The translations under genes were made by a program, and so were the position numbers. 64,000 nt of DNA from Microvirga sp. (GTDB taxonomy: Bacteria; Pseudomonadota; Alphaproteobacteria; Rhizobiales; Beijerinckiaceae): positions 124,001-188,000 of the forward strand of contig NZ_JACXAB010000008.1 of assembly GCF_014699075.1 (NCBI RefSeq). Direction: 5' to 3'. This document shows positions 54,532 to 63,700 of the stretch, in pieces. Position 1 is the first letter of the stretch. Every line of letters begins with the position of its first letter. Below the pieces are notes generated by a model. It searched no databases. It saw nothing but the letters and a program-made list of their open reading frames with translations, and had not been told where the DNA came from.

Positions 54532-54565
54532 ACAAGGACCGGGGCTGAGGCACCCCGGTCCTTGT
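54532..54565. terminator. Terminator behind hlyD-type gene, copy 2
   Basis: Same 13-bp stem as at 39475-39508. Here it only serves the minus-strand exporter operon, since the GMC piece is not expressed. Confidence 0.72.
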
Positions 54566-54570
54566 AGCGT

Positions 54571-55881
54571 TCACTCCTCGCGGAAAGCCTTGGCCATGTT
54601 GTCGGCGACCGGCTTCGTCAGGTACGAGAACACTGTGCGGTAGCCGGTCTGGATCAGCCCCTCCACGGGCATGCCCGGAACCAGCTTGAGATCACCCAGA
54701 CGCTCCCGCTCACCGTCCGCGAAGGCCACGCGCACCGGGTAATACTGCATGCCTGTGCGCTGATCCGTCACCAGATCGGCCGCGATCATGCTCACTTTGC
54801 CTTTGAGTTCAGGCGTTGTTCGCTGGTTGAACGCCGACAGGCGCAGCACCGTGTCGAGACCGGGGCGGAGCTGGTCGATGTCCTGCGGGGAAACCTTCAC
54901 CTCGATGGACAACTCGTCCGCCTCGGGAACGACAAGCATCAGGGATTCGCCGGCATTGATCACGCCGCCAACCGTATGCACGATTGACTGGTGCACGACG
55001 CCGTCCTGTGGGGCTCGAATGTCGATGCGCTTGAGCTGATCCTCGGCCGTGGTCTTGCGCTCGACGAGCTCCGCCGCCTTGGCCTGCACCTCGCGCAGTT
55101 CCTTGGACACCTCGCTCCTGAGATCCTGATCGATCTGGAGGATCTGAAGCGACGTTTCGCTGATGCGCCCCTTGGCCTGAGCGATGCTCGAGATCAGCTG
55201 TCCGCGCTCGCCCCGCAGCCTCGTTTCCTCACGCTTGAGAGATGTGACGCGCGTAATCGGCACGAGGTTCTTCTTCCAGAGCTGCTCGACGCCAGTCAGC
55301 TCGTCCTGGATCAGCTGGATCTCGTCTCCCTTCGCTGAGGCCTGCAGCTTGAGGCCGTCGATCTGCTCCTGCAATTGCGAGATGCGCTCCTGCAGCTGGG
55401 CCTTCTGGCCGGCCCGGGCCTCGCGACGATCCTGGAACACGTTAGTCTCGCCCTGGATCAGGCTGGCAAGCTCGGCATCCTGCAGACGGCTCTTGAAAGC
55501 AGCCGGGAAAGCAATCTTTTGCGATCCATCGCGCTCGGCTTCGAGGCGGCTCTGGCGGGCGGCCAGCTCATCCAGGCTCTTGGACACCATCGACAGACTC
55601 GCCCGTGCAACGGTCTCGTCGAGCCGGACCACCACGTCGCCTGCCCTGACCCGGTCGCCGTCACGGGCGAGGATCTCACCGACAACACCGCCGGTAGGAT
55701 GCTGGACCTTCTTCACATAGGTGTCGACCACGATGGCGCCCGGTGCCACCACGGCTCCGGACAGCTCGGTCACGGCTGCCCAGCCTCCAAGACCGCCGAC
55801 GAGGAAGAAGGCGGAAGAGAGCCCCACCAGCGAGTAGCGGCGGATCGCGGCACGGGCACTTGGTTTGCGTTCGGACTTCAT
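54571..55881 (-). CDS. Type I secretion membrane-fusion protein (HlyD/PrtE type), copy 2
   Basis: 436 residues, identical to the protein at 39514-40824: single N-terminal helix, coiled-coil hairpin, barrel. Its ribosome site and the 31-bp spacing to the exporter gene are duplicated too. With no sequence difference it is functionally redundant. The copies can differ only in the promoter and substrate upstream. Confidence 0.93.
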   Translation of the reverse strand: MKSERKPSARAAIRRYSLVGLSSAFFLVGGLGGWAAVTELSGAVVAPGAIVVDTYVKKVQHPTGGVVGEILARDGDRVRAGDVVVRLDETVARASLSMVSKSLDELAARQSRLEAERDGSQKIAFPAAFKSRLQDAELASLIQGETNVFQDRREARAGQKAQLQERISQLQEQIDGLKLQASAKGDEIQLIQDELTGVEQLWKKNLVPITRVTSLKREETRLRGERGQLISSIAQAKGRISETSLQILQIDQDLRSEVSKELREVQAKAAELVERKTTAEDQLKRIDIRAPQDGVVHQSIVHTVGGVINAGESLMLVVPEADELSIEVKVSPQDIDQLRPGLDTVLRLSAFNQRTTPELKGKVSMIAADLVTDQRTGMQYYPVRVAFADGERERLGDLKLVPGMPVEGLIQTGYRTVFSYLTKPVADNMAKAFREE

Positions 55882-55912
55882 GACATTCCCCCAGATCCTT
55901 GATGACTCAATC

Positions 55913-57652
55913 CTAGACGGCTTTCAGCGCAGTAGCGGTCGCCACCCGTGGCTCGGCGACTTGCGGGGCCGGAACCGGGCGCAGCACCTTGCTCAGGACT
56001 TCGTCCTTCGGGCCGAAGCTCTGCATCCGCCCCTCGCCCATCACCAGCACCAGATCGACACCCGCAAGCGCACTCGGCCGGTGGGCGATGACCACCACGA
56101 CCCCTCCCCGCGCCCTGATGCCCATGATCGCAGCCGTCAGGGCCTGCTCGCCCTCGTTGTCGAGGTTGGAGTTCGGCTCGTCGAGCACCACCAGGAAGGG
56201 ATCACCATACAGGGCGCGGGCGAGAGCCAGGCGCTGGCGCTGCCCGCCCGACAGGGCCGCTCCCGCCTCGCCGACCTGCGTCTCATAGCCGTCCGGCAGT
56301 TGCAGGATCATCTCGTGGACATTGGCGGCCCTGGCGGCGGCGATGATGGCTTCCGCCTTCGGCTCGGGATCGAACCGCGCGATGTTCTGCGCCACGGTTC
56401 CGGCGAACAACTCCACGTCCTGCGGGAGATAGCCGATGTGTTGCCCGAGATCCTCCGGCAGCCATTGCTCGACGGCAGCGCCGTCGAAGCGAACCTTGCC
56501 GCGCCAGGTCGGCCACACGCCGACGATCATGCGAGCGAGCGAGGACTTGCCTGAGGCGCTGGGGCCGATGATGCCCAGACCGCTCCCGGCCTTCAGCTCG
56601 AAGGACACGTCCTGCACCGAGAACCTCTGCCCACCCGGAGCTCCGGAGCCGGCATTCTCGATCGACAGGATGGACCGGGGTGCTGGGAGCTTCAGGGGCT
56701 CGTCAGTCTGGGCATTCGCCTCAAGGAGCGTCTTAAGTCGGCGCCAGCCCTGGCGAGCACTGACGAAGCCCTTCCAGTTGCCGATGGCGAGCTCGACCGG
56801 CGCCATGGCGCGCGAGGTGAGGATCGAGCTGGCGATCATGATGCCGCCGGTCGCCTGGCCGTCGATGACCAGATAGGCACCGATCGCGAGCACCATGGAT
56901 TGCAGCAGCATCCGCAGCACCTTCGACATGGCGCCGAAGCCACCCGCCACGTCGGAGGTCCGCTGCTGATGAGACAGGTAGCTGGCATTGGCATCGCCCC
57001 AGCGCACGCCGATGCGCCTGGCCATGCCCATGGCCTGGACGACCTCGGCGTTGCGGCGCGCGCCCTCAGAAATCCCGTTGCGCACGAGGGCCGCGCCCAC
57101 GGCTGCCTTTGATGCTTCCTTGGTCATCACTTCTGTCAACAGCGTGATCACCACGAGAAGGCATGCACCGCCCAGGGCCGCAAGGCCGATCCAGGGGTGG
57201 AAGGCGAAGCAGATGAACAGATACAGAGGCATCCAGGGCAGATCGAAGAGTGCCGACGGCCCGCCACCAGCCAGAAATGCGCGCAGTTGATCGAGATCGC
57301 GCAGGGGCTGCTGCCCGTCGCCGTCGACCTTGCCCTTGAGAGGCGCCTTGAGCTGCCCCTGGAAGATCTGCTGGCTCAGGTCCTCGTCGATGGCTGCGCC
57401 GACGCGCGCCATGATCCGACCACGGAGCGCATCGAAGAGGCCCTGGAAGAGGTAGAGCACCACGATAATGACGGAGAGACCCACGAGCGTCGGGATGCTC
57501 TGGCTCGGAAGAACCCGGTCGTAGACCTCCATCATGAAGATGGAGCCCGAGAGGTAAAGCAGGTTGATCAGGCCGCTCAACACTGCGACGCCCAGGAAGG
57601 CACCGCGACAGGAGGCCATGAGGCTGAGACGCTTCTTGAGGGGGCTGGTCAT
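55913..57652 (-). CDS. Type I secretion ABC exporter (PrtD type), copy 2
   Basis: 579 residues, identical to the exporter at 40856-42595, with the same Walker A, signature and Walker B. It stands behind the second RTX peroxidase gene in the same order. Because the substrate C-termini are also identical, each exporter should accept both peroxidases. Confidence 0.93.
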   Translation of the reverse strand: MTSPLKKRLSLMASCRGAFLGVAVLSGLINLLYLSGSIFMMEVYDRVLPSQSIPTLVGLSVIIVVLYLFQGLFDALRGRIMARVGAAIDEDLSQQIFQGQLKAPLKGKVDGDGQQPLRDLDQLRAFLAGGGPSALFDLPWMPLYLFICFAFHPWIGLAALGGACLLVVITLLTEVMTKEASKAAVGAALVRNGISEGARRNAEVVQAMGMARRIGVRWGDANASYLSHQQRTSDVAGGFGAMSKVLRMLLQSMVLAIGAYLVIDGQATGGIMIASSILTSRAMAPVELAIGNWKGFVSARQGWRRLKTLLEANAQTDEPLKLPAPRSILSIENAGSGAPGGQRFSVQDVSFELKAGSGLGIIGPSASGKSSLARMIVGVWPTWRGKVRFDGAAVEQWLPEDLGQHIGYLPQDVELFAGTVAQNIARFDPEPKAEAIIAAARAANVHEMILQLPDGYETQVGEAGAALSGGQRQRLALARALYGDPFLVVLDEPNSNLDNEGEQALTAAIMGIRARGGVVVVIAHRPSALAGVDLVLVMGEGRMQSFGPKDEVLSKVLRPVPAPQVAEPRVATATALKAV

Positions 57653-57722
57653 CGACTTGTACCTTGGGAAGTGTGCGTCACGTGAAGTGCCTTTGGCGGC
57701 ACCGAACTTGTTTGAGTAACCC

Positions 57723-57755
57723 CGCCGGGAGCTTTGGGGGGCATAGCTCCCGGCG
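57723..57755 (-). other. Hairpin between RTX substrate and exporter genes, copy 2
   Basis: Duplicate of the 11-bp stem at 42666-42698, 25 bp behind the second peroxidase stop. Confidence 0.6.
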
Positions 57756-57780
57756 AGGTCACACCGATGTCGAACCAGCG

Positions 57781-60700
57781 TCAGAAGATGAAGCCGCTGC
57801 TGTCGAGATCGGATTCCTTAACGCCCTGAAGGACCGGGATGTCGTCTTCAGGAGCGATGCGACCCTCGAAGATGCCAAAGTTGAGGAAATGGTCGAGAGC
57901 GTTGACCTCAGCCGCGGCCACGTCCGGATTGGCCTCCAGGTAGGCGGTGGTATCGAACCCGGCCGCGGGATCACGGCCCTCCTTCGCGCCGAACTGGAAG
58001 TAGTGCTCGAGCGGGTTCACGCCGGCGGCTGCTACATCCGGGTTGGTCTCCAGATAGTAGCTGGTGTCGAACACCGCATTGGGATTACGGCCCTCCTTCC
58101 AACCATAGGTGTTGAAGTGCACGAGAGGATTTATTCCAGCCGCGCCGACATCCGGGTTGGCCAGCAGGTAATACTCCCGGTCGAAGCCGCCGACGATGTC
58201 CCGGCCGACCGCCGCGAAGGTCGCCCGACCCTCGAACTGACCCCAGGTGACGTAGTGGGCGAGCGGGTTCACGCCGGCTGCTGCCACATCCGGATTGGCC
58301 TGCAGGTACTGCTGCGTATCGAAGGACGCGGAGGCATCACGCCCCTCTCCCGCACCGTAGCGGGCATAGTGGTCGAGAGCACTCAGGCCGGCGGCCTTCA
58401 CGTCCGGGTTGGCGGAGAGGTAAGCCGCCGCATCGAAGACCGCGTTGGCATCGCGTCCTTCCGCCTCGCCGAAGGCGAAGTAGTGCGCCTCGGCGTCCTG
58501 GCCGGCCTGCCAGACATCCTTGTTGTTGGCATAGTAGAACAGGTCGTCCACCAGCAGGTTGTTGTCGGTGCGCTCGATAGTGCCATCAGTAAAGGTGAGG
58601 CGCTGAGCCTTCGTGACATCGGCCGTTTCTCCGTTGGGCCCGGTGATGACGATATGGCCGCCGGCATAGCTCACGCTGGCCTGGCTGAAGGCGAAGCTGA
58701 AGCTGGAACCGGTCTCGATCACATTCTCGACTGGAACGGGATCGGGATCGGACGGGGTAACCGGCGCAGGATTGGCAGGCGTACCCGGAGCAGGCTTCTC
58801 GACGGTGATGGTTACCGTGCCTTCACTTGAGCCCCCCTGGCCGTCCGCCACCGTGTAGGTGAAGGAGGCCTCGCCGGTGAAGCCGGCTTTGGGCGTGAAG
58901 GTGATGGTGCCATCCTCATTGAGAACTGCTGTCCCATGCTCGTCCTCGTCGAGGTCGACGAGGGAGAGCGTGCCGCCGTCAAGGTCGAGGTCGTTGGCCA
59001 GCAGCTGCGCTGCCGTCAGCTGGAGAACCTCCCCCTTCTGGACCGTGAAACGCTCCCCGATGACAACGGGCTTTTGATTGTCGGTCGGCTCCTCATTGTC
59101 ATGGTCATCATGTTCCCCAAGAATGGGATCCCCATCGCTCACATAGGTGATCGAGTGCGTGCCGCTCGTCAGGGTGACCGAGCCGTTCTCGTTGACAACC
59201 TTGGTGTAGTTGGCAGCGGTGAGGCCCGGCGCCAGCTCAATCACGTCCTGGGCCCGCAGCGTCCCGACAATGGTGTCGTTGCCGCCGTTGGAGCGGAACA
59301 CGATACGGTGCGCCGAAGTCAGGCCCGAGATGTCCACGATGTCGGCCCCTTCGTCACCATCGATGGTGATGGTGTTCGGGCGCAGGCTCGTGGCCGAGAA
59401 GTCGCCGATGATCTGGAAGGTGTCGCTCCCGGCATTTCCGGCTTCCCCGGCAGGATCGAAGCCGTTGATCCTGATCTCCTCGATCTCCGCCAGTTCGGCG
59501 ATGACCGAGGCATACGTGGCTCCGTCGCGGGTGATCACGATCTCAGTGCCGGCACTCAGGCTTCCAGGTCCTTTATCCGCAAGCGCATTCCAGGCGTCTC
59601 GCGTATAGATCCTGTAGACCTCAGCGGAAGCATTGCCGTTGATCACGAATGTGTCCCCAGTCGTGCCTTCAGTTCCACCATTGACCAGATCGCGACCATC
59701 CGTTGTTCCCACGGAATTGGCATTCCAGATGATAGTGTCATCCCCTGCGTCGCCGTTGATGGTATCAACGCCAGCGTTCAGGGCGGGCATGGTGAAGTTC
59801 ACCGCTAGGTTGTCGATATAGAAGTTTTCCGCGCCCAAGAAGGACAAGGTGCTCCCAAGAGCGCCCGTATCAAAGCTGCCTTCAGCTCGGAGTTGGATGG
59901 CGGTGTGGGAAGCGGACAGTGCCGTCGTGAAGGTTCCGGTACCATTGCCGCCAAGAGTGCCCAGCACCTGCCAGGCGCTGCCGTTGAAGGCTTCGACTAC
60001 AACATTCTCCCCGCTGTCGAGATTAACGCCCTCGTAGTTAAACGACAGTGTCGCTGAAGTGGCACCAGCCAGGTTGATAGAGCGCTGGATAGTTTCGCCC
60101 CCGTCAATGCCGACGGCGAACCGCAGGCGTCCATCGCTGACCAGGATGTCCCCAGCTGTAGCCCCTCCGGCCTCGTCACCACCTTCTGTCCAAGCACCGG
60201 TCCAGCCCACCGTACCAGTGCTGTTGGTATAGTCCTGCAAGCTGAAGTTATCGGCATAGGTGCCGGTATTGGAGCCGGTACCACCGGACAGGGTGTCGTT
60301 GCCGTCACCACCGTTGAGGGTATCAGCACCTTCGTTGCCGTTTAGGACGTCGTTGCCGCCACCGCCGAACAGCACATCGTTGCCACCGAGCCCGTTGATG
60401 GTGTTAGCAGTGTTGGTGCCCGTAATAGTGTTCGGACCTTCGGTGGGGGCTCCGAACTCCGGCGGTGCGGCCGGAGCCAGAGTGAAGTCATTTATGTCGA
60501 TCTGGGTATCGGTGACATTGTTGATGCGGATCCTGCCCAGCTCGTTTCCTGCGCCGTCATTGACGATGAGCAAGCGGCCGGCCGGACCCGTCACGGCGGT
60601 TTCCATCACACGTGTCGCAAAGTTTGCAGCCGTGACACCCAGGGCACTTAGGTCGATCTTGTCCTGGTTGGTGGCAAGGCCGCCATCGGCATCGAAGCTG

Positions 60701-63700
60701 TCGATGGTGTCATTGCCGAAACCGGCAGCGTTGTAGACGATGGTGTTGACCCCGCCGCCGACATCAATGGTGTCATTACCCGCGCCGCCGATGAGGATGT
60801 CGTTTTCATTGCCGCCGTTGAGGATGTCGTTGCCGGTGCCGCCATCGAGCAGATCGTTGCCGTCGTTGCCGTTGAGGACGTCGTTGCCGCCACCGCCGAA
60901 CAGCTGGTTGTTGCCGCTGTTGCCGAAGATGAGATTGGCTGCATCGTTGCCTCTGCCGTTGACGGCGGCATTGCCGGTCAGCGTCAGGTTCTCGAAATTG
61001 GCCCCGAGGGCGTAGGTTGCGGACGATTGGACCGTATCCGTTCCTTCATTCGCAACCTCGACGACCACATCCCCGGCCGTGACCACATAGGTGTCGTTGC
61101 CCGCTCCACCAGTCAGGGTATCGACACCGTTACCGCCAGTGATGACGTTGTTGAGCGCGTTGCCGGTGCCGGCGAAGGTGCCCACTCCGGTATAGGTGAG
61201 GTCTTCGACATTAGCCCCGAGGGTATAGGCCGCGAGGTCGGTCTGGACTTCATCGGTGCCGCCGTTGGTGGTCTCGACGACCACGTCCCCGGCATCGTCG
61301 ACCACGTAGGTGTCGCCCCCTGAGCCGCCGACCATGACGTCGGCTCCTGTACCGCCATCCAACCTATCGTCGTCGCCTGTTCCGGATCCGCCGACCAGGA
61401 GATCGTCGCCAGCGCCGCCGGAGAGGTCGTTATCACCGGTGCCGCCGAAGATCAGATCGTCGCCCCCGCCGCCGACGATCTCGTCGTTAACGCCCTGCTC
61501 GCCGACGATGAAGTTATTGACGGTCGAGCTTGAGAGGTCGATCTCACGGCCGCCGAAGAAGCCTCCGCTCGGATCGGCTCGACTGATGGCATAGTCGTCC
61601 GCACCCAGTTCATATCCCTCATAGGTGCCGTTATCGAAGTTGATCAACTCAACACCGGTTTGGCTGTTGGTTCCGGTGAAGTGATTGGTAACCGTGATCT
61701 GCTGGCCATTAAAGTTGATCACCAGACTACCGTTGCTGGTTCCCGTGTTGTTGTCGGAGGCGTTCAGCCCGGTCAGGGCAGCGCCCGCCGCTTGGATCAC
61801 AATCCGATCCGCGGAGCCACTGCTCGTGGCGGAGACCCCCTCGTTGATTGTGTCGCTGCCGTCAGCAAGACCGAAGATGTAGGTGTCGTTTCCGAGTCCA
61901 CCATTCAGAACATCGCTGCCGGCGCCACCGATCAGAATGTCGTTGCCGCCAAGACCGTTCAGCGTGTCGTTTCCTCCCTTGCCGACGATGAGGTCAGCCT
62001 CGTTGTTACCATTCAGTGTTTCACCCGCATTGGTGCCCTCGATGACGTTGAGAGTGCTCCCATTGAACTCCAGCTTCTCGATGCCACGGATGGTGTCGCG
62101 GCCATCGGAGACCGGATTGGCAACTCCTTCCCCCTCTTCGACATCGTCATTTCCGGGAACTTGTACGAAACCCGAGTGATTGACGAAGACACTGCCGTCG
62201 GAATTGGTGCCGAAGCTGTAGTTGGCGACCACGTCCGTATAAACTGCCGTGTCGACGTCGCCGGCTTTGTTGCCGTTGACCATCTCACGGACAATGCTGA
62301 GCTGGCCCGGATTGAGGGCCGCGGTGAACATCAGGGCATCGAGGCCCTTGCCACCATATAGGGGGGTCGCCCCGTCCTTCGGCGCGCCGTTCACATAATC
62401 GGCCACGGCATAGACCTTGCCGGTCATACCATCGGCAGTTCCAATCACCGGGCCGGTGCCATCCTTGTTTGCATGGATCGCGATGCGGACGTTGAGCCAC
62501 TTGTCGCCATCGATGATGTCGTTCCCGGCCAAGCCTTTGATCCGGTCACTACCACCACCGCCGAGCAGAATGTCGGAGGCGTCCGCCGTGCTGAAGATGA
62601 TCCGTTCCTGTACACCGTTCTCATCGAGCACCGGAACCGCCTGGCCATTCACCACCTTTGTCACCGGAACGCCGGCGCCGAGATGGGCGACGAGCCCGGA
62701 CAGGCCGTTGATAAGGCCGACGTTCTTCGCCAGAAGATCGTTGGAGTAGGAGTCCAGCGGCGAGTTGGGACCGGGGATCGCCGCCGTACCGGTTGCTTCA
62801 GCCCGAGTGTTCACCGACACGATGCGCCCAGTGAGTGTATCGTTCAGGTTCCACCCCGACAGACCCTCCACCAGATCGAAGCGATCGCGCAGGATGAAGG
62901 CTTCCTGGGTATCGAAGATGGGAATACCAAGATCGGAGTTTGCGGCAATCACGTCGCCCTTGTGGATGGCCCAGTCGAACCCGGCCATGCCGTTCGAGCG
63001 CTGAATGCCCTCGTTCTGGAACGTGATATCGTCGCCTGACTCACCGTCGTAGTCAGTGTCGCCGCTGCCGCCGTTCAGAACGTCGTGGCCGATGATGGTC
63101 GAGTTGAAGAACAGCTCCGAGTTCTCGCCTGCTAGGGTGTCGAAGCGCTGGCCGCCCTCAAGCCAGTCATCACCTTCGTTGCCCAGCAGGAAGTCACCGC
63201 CGCTACCACCGAGAATGAAGTCGTTGCCGGTGCCGCCGAAAGCTTCCTTGCCGTCAGGTCCAGTGGAGATGAAGTCGTTGCCCTGGTTACCGAAGAGCAG
63301 CGACAGGCCCGATCCGCCATGGATGACGTCGTTGCCTTCGTTGCCGTGCAGGAAGTCAGCCTCGCCGATGTCGGTGCCGGCATTGGTGATGATGTCGTCA
63401 CCCTCGCCACCGAACACCTTGTCGACGCCGTAGCCGGCTTCGATGGTGTCGTTGCCGCCCTTGCCCCAGATGGCATCGTCACCGCCGCCGGAGACGATCT
63501 GGTCGTTGTTCTCTGTGCCACCGATGACGAAGTGCTCGTTGCTGTTGACACGGATGTACGAGGCGACAGTGGTCTTGTCAGTGTCGGCGATCAGGTTACC
63601 GGCAGCATCCCGGCGTTCCACCAGCTCCGCGAAGGGCAGGAAGGGATTGTCCGAATTTGGGTCCGCATCCAGCTGCTTGCTCGGGTCCATTTCCAGGATC

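Larger units (their letters stand above)
54342..59070. repeat. Long direct repeat, copy 2 (4,729 bp)
   Basis: Second copy of 39285-44013. The left end abuts a decayed MFS gene, with only G at 54342 onward shared with copy 1. The right end lies inside the second peroxidase gene, after the codons for PVVIGERF, where the two genes fall from identity to clear but lower similarity. Confidence 0.95.

Noticed and set aside
57664-58830. 388-codon plus-strand frame, also at 42607-43773
   Set aside because: It is antisense to the 35-residue repeats of both peroxidases, and its apparent repeats only mirror the coding strand.
39285-59070. Composite transposon or IS-mediated origin of the 4.7-kb repeat
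   Set aside because: No transposase gene, terminal inverted repeats or target-site duplication could be seen at either border, and the right border lies inside homologous coding sequence.
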